From Microcaldota archaeon (GTDB taxonomy: Archaea > Micrarchaeota > Micrarchaeia > Anstonellales > Bilamarchaeaceae): 64,000 nt of DNA. Positions 18,859 through 27,747 of this stretch are shown in pieces (within the stretch, counting starts at the first letter, position 1; each line of letters starts with the position of its first letter). The stretch spans positions 1 through 64,000 of the forward strand of contig JAKEGJ010000022.1 of the NCBI GenBank assembly GCA_022627495.1. Direction: 5' to 3'. Below the pieces are notes generated by a model. The model searched no databases. It had not been told where the DNA came from and worked only from the letters and a program-made list of their open reading frames with translations. The position numbers and the translations under genes were made by a program.

Positions 18859-19299
18859 ATGGCGGACGAAAAAACAGCGATTATCGGGGCGAGGCCGATA
18901 TCCAGAGGGAAGGCATCCGGAGAGGCCCTGGTTTCACGCGCCCCCATCGGGTTCCTGGGCGGGGTGGACCCGAAAACCGGAACCGTGATGGAGAAGGGGC
19001 ATCCGCTCGAAGGGAAGAACATTTCGGGGCGGGTTCTTGTGTTCCCGAACGGGAAGGGAAGCACGGTCGGCTCCTACGTCATGCTCCAGCTGGCAAAAAA
19101 CAAGAAGGCCCCGGCGGCGGTGATAAACATCGGCGCGGAGCCGATAATAGCAGTCGGCGCCATTATCTCGCGGATACCGATGGTCGACAACCCGGAAAAA
19201 GACGTGTTTTCAATGCTCCGCGACGGCGACCTGGTCGAGGTCGATGGAAGCGCGGGGAAAATCAGGATTTTAAGCCAGGGGACAGAAAGAAAAAAATAA
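18859..19299 (+). CDS. aconitase X swivel (small) subunit, DUF126-like
   Basis: MADEKTAIIGARPISRGKASGEALVSRAPIGFLGGVDPKTG...RVLVFPNGKGSTVGSYVMLQL; directly follows the large subunit. Confidence 0.9.
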   Translation: MADEKTAIIGARPISRGKASGEALVSRAPIGFLGGVDPKTGTVMEKGHPLEGKNISGRVLVFPNGKGSTVGSYVMLQLAKNKKAPAAVINIGAEPIIAVGAIISRIPMVDNPEKDVFSMLRDGDLVEVDGSAGKIRILSQGTERKK

Positions 19300-19334
19300 A
19301 AAGGAAAAGAATCTGACGGATTGATGGGCGGGGT

Positions 19335-19556
19335 TCAGATTTCGCGCCAGCTCGACTTTCCATGCCTGCGCGAGTACCATCTCATAACGCGGTCAATATC
19401 CCAGTCTGTCTTAAGTATCCAGCCGTACATCTTGGTCACCGTATCGCCGATTGCTCGGTTGCTCCTATTTCTTGCGCGGGCAGGTTGCCCGCATTTTGCA
19501 CGGGCTTGAGAATAAGCTCCGTTATTGCATGGGGAATATGCAAAGGAAAATAGCAT
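19335..19556 (-). CDS. hypothetical 73-aa protein
   Basis: Minus-strand ORF in a gap between genes with TATA-like sequence near its start; weak support. Confidence 0.3.
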   Translation of the reverse strand: MLFSFAYSPCNNGAYSQARAKCGQPARARNRSNRAIGDTVTKMYGWILKTDWDIDRVMRWYSRRHGKSSWREI

Positions 19557-19672
19557 TTATATAGCTTTGTATAGACCGACGTGAAAAAAGCTGGAAAAAG
19601 GCAGGCGTTTCCCGCGCTTCGACGTGGAAAATGCGTACGGGAAAACGGAAAAAAGGTGAAAAGGCACAGAAT

Positions 19673-20770
19673 TCAGCTGATGCTGCCTTCGACGCAGCGG
19701 CCGGAGGCGCTGTTGCAGATGTAGTCGTCGCCGCAATCGATGTCGTCGTAAGTGGCTTCGTTCCCGTAGCAGAAGTATTCCCGTATCTGGTAGTCGCTCA
19801 GGCAGTCATCCTCGTAGTCGCCCGACTCGTCTGTCGTGATGCCATGCCGGTAGATGTTGTCTCCGCCATCGGTTTCTGAGCAGTCGCCTTTGATGCAGTG
19901 GTCGTTGTAGCACCATGTGCCGCTCGGGCAGGCCTCCTCGCTGACTGTGGCCGTGCCGTTTTCCTGGCACACCCACTCCGTCACCATCCCGTCGTCAATG
20001 CACTCGTCCGTGTGCTCCCCGACTGTCAGGTATCCCTTGAGGACCGTCACAGTCCCGCGTTTCGTTGTATCGTTCCCGGCGTCGGTATCCGTGCAGGTCA
20101 TCTGCAGCCAGTTGCACTGGCCGTCCGTGCAGCCGTAGCCCGATGGGCACTGGTTGTTGATGGATTCAAGCGCGTTGTCCTTGCAGTAGTACAGCTTGAT
20201 TGTGCGGTAGTCCACGCAGGAGTCGGTGTACTCCATGCCGTTGTATGTCGTCGTCTCCCTGGCATAGACGTCGTTTTCTGCCGGCCCGGTGCAGCCGGAT
20301 GGCGCAGGCGGAGTTGTGTTCTCCGGGGGCCGGGGAACGCAGCGCCCGGCTTCGCATGTCCGATTCTCCCCGCATGAGACCGACGCCATCTGCATGGCGT
20401 TGTCCAGGCAGGTGTATTCGACGAGTTGCGTCGCGTCGAGGCAGTAGTCCTGGCGGCTCTCGTTGCCTTTGGAAACCGTGCCTGCGGTTGCAATGTCCAA
20501 TCCGCCGTCGCTGTCGGAGCAGTTCGGTTCCGGGGGTTTTGCGCACTCGCCCTGATATTCGATGGACACGCCCGCAAGCTCTGCTTCGCAATCCGTCGCG
20601 TAGGTGATGCCGTCCGCGCCGCACACCGGACCGTTGCAGGCCTGTACGGGCGGGGTGTTGTTGGACTGGTTCGTCATATTCGGAACCGTCTGGTTCCCCG
20701 CGCCCGGCTGGCCGGCGCATCCCAAAACCAACAGCCCTGCCGCAAGCAGGAGTACTAGCATGCCCCTCAT
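19673..20770 (-). CDS. Cys-rich lipoprotein with Kazal-like domain and tandem ~60-aa disulfide repeats
   Basis: Lipobox LLVLGCAGQ; ACNGPVCGADGITYATDCEAELAGVSIEYQGEC matches the Kazal pattern; repeats of C(S/T)D(S/T)D.G.....GT......D.C.......E..C.... Confidence 0.8.
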   Translation of the reverse strand: MRGMLVLLLAAGLLVLGCAGQPGAGNQTVPNMTNQSNNTPPVQACNGPVCGADGITYATDCEAELAGVSIEYQGECAKPPEPNCSDSDGGLDIATAGTVSKGNESRQDYCLDATQLVEYTCLDNAMQMASVSCGENRTCEAGRCVPRPPENTTPPAPSGCTGPAENDVYARETTTYNGMEYTDSCVDYRTIKLYYCKDNALESINNQCPSGYGCTDGQCNWLQMTCTDTDAGNDTTKRGTVTVLKGYLTVGEHTDECIDDGMVTEWVCQENGTATVSEEACPSGTWCYNDHCIKGDCSETDGGDNIYRHGITTDESGDYEDDCLSDYQIREYFCYGNEATYDDIDCGDDYICNSASGRCVEGSIS

Positions 20771-20835
20771 GCAAGGTAAAAGGAGGGCAAATTTCTAAAT
20801 GGTTGCGGGCAGGTGCCAAAAGGGTAGCTGGCAAG

Positions 20836-21624
20836 TCAGCCGCTTGAATCTGCACGGCCTTCCCCGCCCTTTGGCGCGGCGTGCATCTCATCGAATCCGG
20901 TCCGCAGGCGTTTTTCCTTATACGCCCATTCGAGGAGGATTTTGAGGTTCGTGATGTCCGCGGCGTTGTAGCGGACAAGCTTGTCGAGCACTGCCGGCTC
21001 CTTCCTCCGCAGGTATCTTTGCCAGAGAAGCACGGCGTCGTAGCCGTTCATCCCCTTCAAATCATCCTCCCGCTCCATGCCGAATTGCTGCTCGATCCTT
21101 TTCAGCCCGCCCCGGACATCCAGCGAAGCGAGCAGGAAGCGCAAGTCCACATGCAGAGGCGGGAGGCGGATGCCGGGGTAGCTTTTCCGGATGAATGGCA
21201 GGTCGAACATCGAGCCGTTGAAGGTTACGACCATGTCGAACGCCGCGATATCGCGCCGGAAATCGTCCAGGTTTTTTCCATGGACGTAGCTGTGAACCTT
21301 CTTCCCGTCATAGAGCCCGACTACGGTCATGTAATCAGTGGCAGGCGCAAGCCCGGTCGTCTCGATGTCTACGTAGGCGACCTTCGGGAAACTGGGGAAC
21401 GCGCGCCAGGCCTCTCCGCGCGGAAGCGCCTTGGAGAAATAATCCGCATCCGATGATTGAAGGGCGTATTTCGAACTGGCGATTTTGCCGCAGAGGGCGG
21501 TGTGGAACCGGGACGCGCCGAAGCGGTCGAGGAAATCGTCCCAGCATGAGATGCCGCTCTCCCAGAGCCTCCGCTCGCGGCGGGGGCCGTAGTCCGGGAG
21601 ATGGATGAACGAATTCTCAAGCAT
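20836..21624 (-). CDS. RNase H-like (YprB/DEDD exonuclease-type) protein
   Basis: VAYVDIETTGLAPATDYMTVVGLYDG, DMVVTFNGSMFDLPFIRKSYPG, YNAADITNLKILLEWA: DEDD-type exonuclease motifs. Start set at MLENSFIHLP. Confidence 0.8.
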   Translation of the reverse strand: MLENSFIHLPDYGPRRERRLWESGISCWDDFLDRFGASRFHTALCGKIASSKYALQSSDADYFSKALPRGEAWRAFPSFPKVAYVDIETTGLAPATDYMTVVGLYDGKKVHSYVHGKNLDDFRRDIAAFDMVVTFNGSMFDLPFIRKSYPGIRLPPLHVDLRFLLASLDVRGGLKRIEQQFGMEREDDLKGMNGYDAVLLWQRYLRRKEPAVLDKLVRYNAADITNLKILLEWAYKEKRLRTGFDEMHAAPKGGEGRADSSG

Positions 21625-21907
21625 GGATGATGTTTCACCGTGATATGTTTTAATCTTATCTTCAAATCCTTCCGTTTGTTGCGACAGGTTACCGGCAGTT
21701 TCCATGCCGGTTTTGCCACAACCGCCGGAAATTTTCAAGAAATCCCGCCGCGCCACAAAAAAAAGCACAGAAATGATTATAAACATTAGATAGGGATGCG
21801 CATACATGAGGCGGGGGCAGGTGCGCACTCGAAGGCACATTTCCCGCCGGAGTTGATAAGATGGTGAACAACGTAAGACCAAGGAACATAACACCCTTCG
21901 GGTAAAA

Positions 21908-21971
21908 CCAATTTTCGAGCGCTCGCTATCCGCGGGCTAAAGCCCGCGGTATTTATCGCTCGCGCTCTTTA
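21908..21971 (-). repeat. nested palindrome downstream of the IS200-like pseudogene (probable IS right end)
   Basis: Minus strand GAGCGCGAGCGATAAATACCGCGGGCTTTAGCCCGCGGATAGCGAGCGCTC; CCGCGGGC-TTTA-GCCCGCGG hairpin within a longer imperfect stem. Confidence 0.6.
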
Positions 21972-22421
21972 GGAAAAGAACGTGGTTAGCTGCATCTGGC
22001 CGGCTTCTGGATTTATCAGCCGCTCATGGTGGACGTCCTGAGCGCCGATGTATCGTTTGATGACAGCATCAGTCATAGGACCGACAGTCCCGTAGTACTT
22101 GAACCGACTCCAGAAGCTTCCTCTAGGATACCTTTTACACAGCCCTGATCAGGCATCGAAAATCCGTTTTGCTGAGACTCCTTTTAGCAATTGTACGGCG
22201 TAGGAAACAGACAACTTGGCAGGGATGTGCACCATCAGATGCACATGATCCAGCTGGAATTCAAGCTCTTCAATCTTTATCCCGTATTTCTGCTCAACTT
22301 CACGGAATGCATCCGTGCATATTCTCGTTGTATGCTCGTTCCGGAATACTTTATACCTGCATTTCGATGCAAAAACCAGGTGATACAAATTCCTTCTTAA
22401 ATCCTGAGTTCCACTAGACAT
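21969..22421 (-). pseudogene. tnpA: IS200/IS605-family TnpA (Y1 HUH transposase) with in-frame TGA
   Basis: MSSGTQDLRRNLYHLVFASKCRYKVFR...LDHVHLMVHIP...AKRIFDA*SGLCKRYPRGSFWSRFKYYGTVGPMTDAVIKRYI. The frame stays open on both sides of a single TGA at 22149-22151. Confidence 0.85.
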
Positions 22422-22479
22422 CTGCAACAGCTCCGGCAGCGGACCTTTCCTGAAGGTTTGTGTGCCGCCCCTCTGGGGC

Positions 22480-22596
22480 GGCGCGCCCGCTGCCAAGGCT
22501 ATTTCTGACGATAAGAATTAGAACTTTGAAGAAAAAGTATGGGCCGATTCACCTGCTCGGCTGAAGCCGGCAGTACTCTCGGCCGTTTTTTTCAAT
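22480..22596 (+). ncRNA. candidate structured RNA / intergenic repeat, copy 1
   Basis: Near-identical to 36191-36364 apart from an apical insertion. GGGCCGA...TCTCGGCC outer stem, CTGC.CGGCT/AGCCG.GCAG inner stem, then TTTTTTT. Confidence 0.55.
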
Positions 22597-23659
22597 GGGT
22601 ATGACAAGGGGGAACTTTTTGAGGACCGCGGGCATGGGCGCTGCTGCACTGGGTGCGGCGACGATGGGCATGAGCGGAGTCGCAAGGGCGGGCAATGCGT
22701 ATGCCTATGGCCTATTGATTAGTGAAACATTGAAGACAGTGAAAAAGCGCGGAAAATTGCTAGTCGGAATTGGCAATATATACCAGTATTACCCGACAGG
22801 ATACCCGCCGTACTTTTACAAGGACGCAAACGGGCAATGGATTGGATTTGAACCGGATTTGGGCAGGTGCATCGCTACGGCGGTCATGGGAAGCAAGGAC
22901 AGTGTGGAAATCGTCGGCTCCCAGCTCTGGGACACGCGGTTCACCGACTTGGCAAATGGGATGTTCGATGTGCTGTTTGCCCAGGCGACCTGGACATTGG
23001 CCAGAGACCTGAATTTTAACGATGATTTCGGCCCGGTTTATGAAGTGACTCCGGTCACGTTCTGGGTGAGAAACGCCAATCCGGCCAGCTGGAGCACGTT
23101 AAGGTGGGCAGCGCCTTCAGGCACAACCGGCGCGGACTACGCGTATACCCTGGGCGGCGGGGTTGCACCGATGCTTTTAAATGCTACGGATGCCGCATAT
23201 GCGTATATGGAAGGAGGCGTGGATGCGTTCATCACGGATGAAGTAGACACGCTGGCGTTCCTGGAGATAATGGGCGGATCAACGGAAGCACAAAATTATC
23301 AGACGTACAAAACGGACCCGCTCGCTATAGTGGTAAGGGAAAACGACTCCAAGTGGCATGAAATAGTCAACTGGGTGGGGTATGCGCTTATCCAGGCAGC
23401 CGCATGGGGTTGGACGCAGGGCAACATAGAATCAATCAAGAACAATCCGGCAATGCTGAACGATTCCCAAAAAAGATTCCTGGGATTGAGCGGCGAGGTC
23501 AGTTTCATGACTTCACTCGGATTGAACCAGGACTGGGCGTACCAGGTGATTAAGCAGAACGGAAACTACCTCGAACTCCGGGCTAAATGGGGGCTTTCGA
23601 CCACGGGCCCGAATACGCCTGAAGGCCTGGGCGGAGTTCTGTTCACCCCGGTCTGGTAG
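22595..23659 (+). CDS. Tat-exported family 3 (amino-acid type) solute-binding protein
   Basis: TRGNFLRTAGMGAAALGAATMG Tat-like signal; KTVKKRGKLLVGIGNIYQYYPTGYPPYFYKDANGQWIGFEPDLGRCIATAV...WDTRFTDLANGMFDVLFAQATWT. Confidence 0.8.
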   Translation: MGMTRGNFLRTAGMGAAALGAATMGMSGVARAGNAYAYGLLISETLKTVKKRGKLLVGIGNIYQYYPTGYPPYFYKDANGQWIGFEPDLGRCIATAVMGSKDSVEIVGSQLWDTRFTDLANGMFDVLFAQATWTLARDLNFNDDFGPVYEVTPVTFWVRNANPASWSTLRWAAPSGTTGADYAYTLGGGVAPMLLNATDAAYAYMEGGVDAFITDEVDTLAFLEIMGGSTEAQNYQTYKTDPLAIVVRENDSKWHEIVNWVGYALIQAAAWGWTQGNIESIKNNPAMLNDSQKRFLGLSGEVSFMTSLGLNQDWAYQVIKQNGNYLELRAKWGLSTTGPNTPEGLGGVLFTPVW

Positions 23660-23997
23660 CGAAATCTTTTTTTTTTCATTTTTCTTTATTTTTCTATCCT
23701 TTTTTTTCGTCCGCTCCAAACAGTTCCGCCTCCGGAACATACGTATTAACCAGGGTTAATCGTAACTGAGTGTATTTAGGGGCTATGAGCTCATGAAGAT
23801 ACTGCCAGAGGCAGATGCTGCCAGCCCGCTGGGGCAGAAGTCGCAGAAATAACACTGATCCATAGGCATGCTATTGTATTGAAAATAGGTTAATAAAATT
23901 AAGGTAAAATTTTTAACCTTTTATTATAAGACGTGCAACTGGTCTAATTTAAAAAAAATACACAGCATTAATAAAGGTTATTAATTTAACCTATATT

Positions 23998-25371
23998 ATG
24001 AAATTCTATGACCGGACAAAGGAGCTCGCAGGGCTCCTGGATGCCATTTCGCGAAGGCCCGGACTCATCCTCATAAGAGGGAGGAGAAGGGTCGGGAAGA
24101 CCGCGCTCATCCTCGAAGCGCTGAAAAAAACAGGCGGTGCGTACCTTTATGTCCACAGGAAGAAGAACGCGGCTGGGCTGCTGTCCGAATTCGAGGGCAT
24201 CCTCAGGCAGGAGTACAATCTGCCCGAGTATGTGAAAATCGACAAATGGAGCACGCTGTATGAAATCATCTTCTCCCATGGGGGCGTTGTCGTCATGGAT
24301 GAGTTCCAGAGGCTGCTGGACGTGGACCCTTTGGCGATAACCCATCTGCAGGACCACTGGGACAGGAAGGGCCAACATTCCGGCACCTCGCTGATACTGA
24401 GCGGGTCGAACGTGGGCATGATAAAAAAAATCATCCTGGAGACCGGCGCCCCGCTCTTTAAAAGGTCGCAGGCGGACCTTTTCCTCAAGCCATTCTCGTT
24501 TTCGGATGTGAGGGCGGTGCTGGAAGGCATCGGCGTGAAGGGCGTCGAGGAGCAGGTGAGAATTTTCGCGATAGCCGGCGGAATCCCGTATTATTACGCG
24601 CTTTTGCAGGGGAGGAAGGTAGCATCCTGGAAGGATGCCCTGGAAATCCTCCTCTTCAATCCATTCAGCCCCCTCAAATGCGAGGTGCGGGACACGATGA
24701 TGGAGAGCTTCGGCAAAGAGCACCCCAATTACTATGCCATAATCAGCGCCATCGCGATGGGAAAATCAACGAAGAAAGAGATATCTGACGCGTCCGGCAT
24801 CGGCCTGAACGGCATATCAACGTACCTGTACGACCTTGAGGACCTGGTCGATATCATCAGGTACGAGGTGCCGGTGACGGAAACTCGGCCCAAGTCAAAA
24901 AGGGGCGTGTTCAGGATAAGCGACAACTTCTTCAGGTTCTGGTTCCACTTCATCTACCGCAATATCAGCTACTTCGAGGAAGAGGAGTATGGCCGCCTCC
25001 TCTCCATCATCTCGGAGGGCTTCGACTCCCAGGTGGGATTCGCCTTCGAGCAGGTCTGCGGGGAGTTTATGGCGAAAATGAATCGGAAGGGCAGGCTTCC
25101 AGAGAATTTCTCAAAAATCGGGCGCTGGTGGTCAAGGAAAGGCGACGAGATAGACATAGTCCTGGTGGGCGATGACAGCGTCTTGCTTGTCGAGTGCAAA
25201 TGGGACTCCGAGGCGGATGGCGGCGCCATACTGCAGTCCCTCCGCCAGAAGGAGCGGCTCGTGGAGCATGGAAAAAAGAATGTCTATTATGCTGTCATCG
25301 CGAGGGGCTTTAGGTCGAAGACAGAGGATGCGCTTTGCTTCGACATGGGAGATATCGAGAAGGCACTATGA
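23998..25371 (+). CDS. archaeal AAA ATPase (ATPase domain plus DUF234-type C-terminus)
   Basis: FYDRTKELAGLLDAISRRPGLILIRGRRRVGKTALI (Walker A), VVVMDEFQRLLDVD (Walker B), FRISDNFFRFWFHFIYRN...DEIDIVLVGDDSVLLVECKW nuclease-like tail. Confidence 0.9.
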   Translation: MKFYDRTKELAGLLDAISRRPGLILIRGRRRVGKTALILEALKKTGGAYLYVHRKKNAAGLLSEFEGILRQEYNLPEYVKIDKWSTLYEIIFSHGGVVVMDEFQRLLDVDPLAITHLQDHWDRKGQHSGTSLILSGSNVGMIKKIILETGAPLFKRSQADLFLKPFSFSDVRAVLEGIGVKGVEEQVRIFAIAGGIPYYYALLQGRKVASWKDALEILLFNPFSPLKCEVRDTMMESFGKEHPNYYAIISAIAMGKSTKKEISDASGIGLNGISTYLYDLEDLVDIIRYEVPVTETRPKSKRGVFRISDNFFRFWFHFIYRNISYFEEEEYGRLLSIISEGFDSQVGFAFEQVCGEFMAKMNRKGRLPENFSKIGRWWSRKGDEIDIVLVGDDSVLLVECKWDSEADGGAILQSLRQKERLVEHGKKNVYYAVIARGFRSKTEDALCFDMGDIEKAL

Positions 25372-25532
25372 ATATGCATTTTGTCAAACCGATTTTACAA
25401 AATATATGCATTACGTAAAGTTGACTTTACAAAATGCTGTCGTTTGCACACCAGGCTTCCGGCCCCTTGTTTTGCACTTCCTCCCCCGCCCCGGACATAC
25501 TTATTAATTTAACCAGCCAATCCTCATCAGGT

Positions 25533-26567
25533 ATGCTTATGGATTATGACCTTTTGAAAAAACTGTCAGAGGCGGACGGCGTAAGCTCGCAGGAGGGCGA
25601 AGTGGCTGCAATAATGGCGGATGGCTTCCGAAAAAGCGGGCTCAAGACGGAGATTGATAATTTCGGGAACGTCCTAGGATACAAATCCGTGGGCAAGAAC
25701 CCCCTGATTCTCGGGGCGCACATGGACGAAATCGGGCTCATGGTCAAGCACATAGATGAGAAGGGCTTCCTCAGGTTCATCAAGATTGGCGGCATCGACG
25801 ACCGCACGCTTGTCAACCAGCAGGTTGTCATCCGTACCAGGAAGGGCCTGGTGCCCGGCGTGATAGGGAGCAAGCCGCCGCACATCATGAAGGACGAGGA
25901 GCGCAAAAGCGTCGTCAGCCACGCGAGCATGTTCATCGATATAGGCGCGGAAAGCGCCAAGGACGCCCGCGCGGCAGGAATCGAGATAGGCAACGCGGTC
26001 TCGTTCCCGACCAGGTTCTTCAGGATGGGCAAAAAGCTTTTGTGCGGAAAAGCGCTCGACAACCGCATCGGCTGCTATATCCTCATGAAGCTGGCCGAAG
26101 GGCTCCCCGACAACGTGATACTGATGGGCACGTCCCAGGAGGAGGTCTCTACATTCGGCAAGGGCGCTATGACCGCGAGCTACCGCCTGGAGCCGAGGGC
26201 GTTCATAGCCGTGGACACGTCCGTCGCCGGGGACCACCCGGAACTGAAGCCGGACGATGCGCCGCTGGCTCTTGGCAAGGGGCCGTGCATAGCGCTTGTG
26301 GAAGCCGGCGCAAGGGGCAATGTCGCGGACCGTAAACTCGCCCAGGGCATCTTCCAGGCCGCAAAGTCGGCCAAGGTGCCGGTGCAAATCGAGGTCTTTG
26401 ACGGAGGCGCGACCGATGCGTCGTCAGTACACAACCTGCGGGGCGGAATCCCCTCGATAGCGATAGGCGTCGCCACCAGGTACATCCACTCCACCGTGGG
26501 CGTGGCGCATCAGGCGGATGTCGAATACAGCATCAGGCTGCTGCGCGCCGCCATAGCCAGCTTATAG
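25533..26567 (+). CDS. M42 family aminopeptidase
   Basis: ILGAHMDEIGLMVKHIDEKGFLRF, KALDNRIGCYILMKL, GTSQEEVSTFGKGAM, VGVAHQADVEYSIRLL. Confidence 0.92.
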   Translation: MLMDYDLLKKLSEADGVSSQEGEVAAIMADGFRKSGLKTEIDNFGNVLGYKSVGKNPLILGAHMDEIGLMVKHIDEKGFLRFIKIGGIDDRTLVNQQVVIRTRKGLVPGVIGSKPPHIMKDEERKSVVSHASMFIDIGAESAKDARAAGIEIGNAVSFPTRFFRMGKKLLCGKALDNRIGCYILMKLAEGLPDNVILMGTSQEEVSTFGKGAMTASYRLEPRAFIAVDTSVAGDHPELKPDDAPLALGKGPCIALVEAGARGNVADRKLAQGIFQAAKSAKVPVQIEVFDGGATDASSVHNLRGGIPSIAIGVATRYIHSTVGVAHQADVEYSIRLLRAAIASL

Positions 26568-26613
26568 CGGCATGCCAGGCAGCACGGTTCGAATGAAGCG
26601 CTTGGTGGGGGGA

Positions 26614-27675
26614 TTAGTAGGGCGAAAGCTCGCGGATGCGGTTGTCCCTGTCGGTGAAGACGCGGGATGCGTCGTAATCCATCGGGTAGATTGCACCCTC
26701 GTTGCGTTCTTTAAAAGCCCGCGAATCCGCATCCGTAGCTATCAGCACGATGTTGAACAGCTCCCCCTCCTTGCAAAGCGGCAGCACAAACACGCTTGCG
26801 AATGCCGAACGCCATGTATCGTATGCGTATTGGAGGTAGCCCGTGCGTTCAAGCCGCGCTATGATGTTTATCGCGCATACCCCGCCCTTTCCCATTGCCG
26901 ATTTCATCTCGCGGGCGAATTCGACGGTTGCCAGGTGCGGGATGGGCGAGATGCCCGCAAAGGCGTCCATCACCGCGATATCGTATTTTTTCTTGGACTT
27001 ATGAACGAATTCGCGGGCGTCGCACATGTGAAGGGCGGTCCTGCTGTCAACTTTCAGGGAGAAGAAGCGCCTGCCCAAATCCACCGCCTCGGCATCAATA
27101 TCCACCCCGTCGACATGAATCTTCGGGAACTCGTGCTTTAGGATTTCGACCATCGTCCCCCCTGCGACTCCCAGGACAAGCCCCCGGCGGGGGGATTTCA
27201 GCATCCCGAAGGAGCGCATGATGAGCGGGGGGTAGAGAAGCGCGGGGGAGCCGTCGCGGAATTCGGCGCTTGAGAGCACCCCGTCCAGGAAAAGGCAGCG
27301 GGCATCCCGCCCGTCAATTTCGGAATCGAATACGGCCGCAAACGACGCTTCGGTCATGCCGGAATAGACCAGGGTGCCCCATTTGAGCCCGAATTCGGCA
27401 AGCACGGCGGCTTTGATTTGCGGGACGAAATTCCGGACGGCCCGCCCGGTTTCACTATCATTGCGCAGGCTCATGCGCGAAAGCCCGGCCCAGTTATAAG
27501 ACGGATAGCCGTCCTTCAGGCCACCCGGCGCGCTCCTTGCGAGCATTCTAAGGTTCTGAAGGTGGGCGCGGACGTCGCCGGAACAAGAAGGCCGGCTCCC
27601 CTGCGTCATTAGGCGCTCGATATCCTGGACGAGCCGGTACATCCGGACGATATGCTCGAGATGATTGCGTTCCAT
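26614..27675 (-). CDS. spermidine synthase-like Rossmann methyltransferase-fold protein
   Basis: GLVLGVAGGTMVEILKHEFPKIHVDGVDIDAEAVDLGRRFFSL...YDIAVMDAFAGISPIPHLATVEFAREM. Confidence 0.75.
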   Translation of the reverse strand: MERNHLEHIVRMYRLVQDIERLMTQGSRPSCSGDVRAHLQNLRMLARSAPGGLKDGYPSYNWAGLSRMSLRNDSETGRAVRNFVPQIKAAVLAEFGLKWGTLVYSGMTEASFAAVFDSEIDGRDARCLFLDGVLSSAEFRDGSPALLYPPLIMRSFGMLKSPRRGLVLGVAGGTMVEILKHEFPKIHVDGVDIDAEAVDLGRRFFSLKVDSRTALHMCDAREFVHKSKKKYDIAVMDAFAGISPIPHLATVEFAREMKSAMGKGGVCAINIIARLERTGYLQYAYDTWRSAFASVFVLPLCKEGELFNIVLIATDADSRAFKERNEGAIYPMDYDASRVFTDRDNRIRELSPY

Positions 27676-27747
27676 CTTATCCCGCCTTTGGATAGGATGA
27701 TGCGTATTCCTGCTCAGCTTTTAATCCCTCCCCGTCGATATCACACC

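Noticed and set aside
22149-22496. Intact 115-aa transposase gene
   Set aside because: The true N-terminus is MSSGTQ (22421) and the C-terminal catalytic part continues in the same frame beyond a TGA, so it is scored as a pseudogene.
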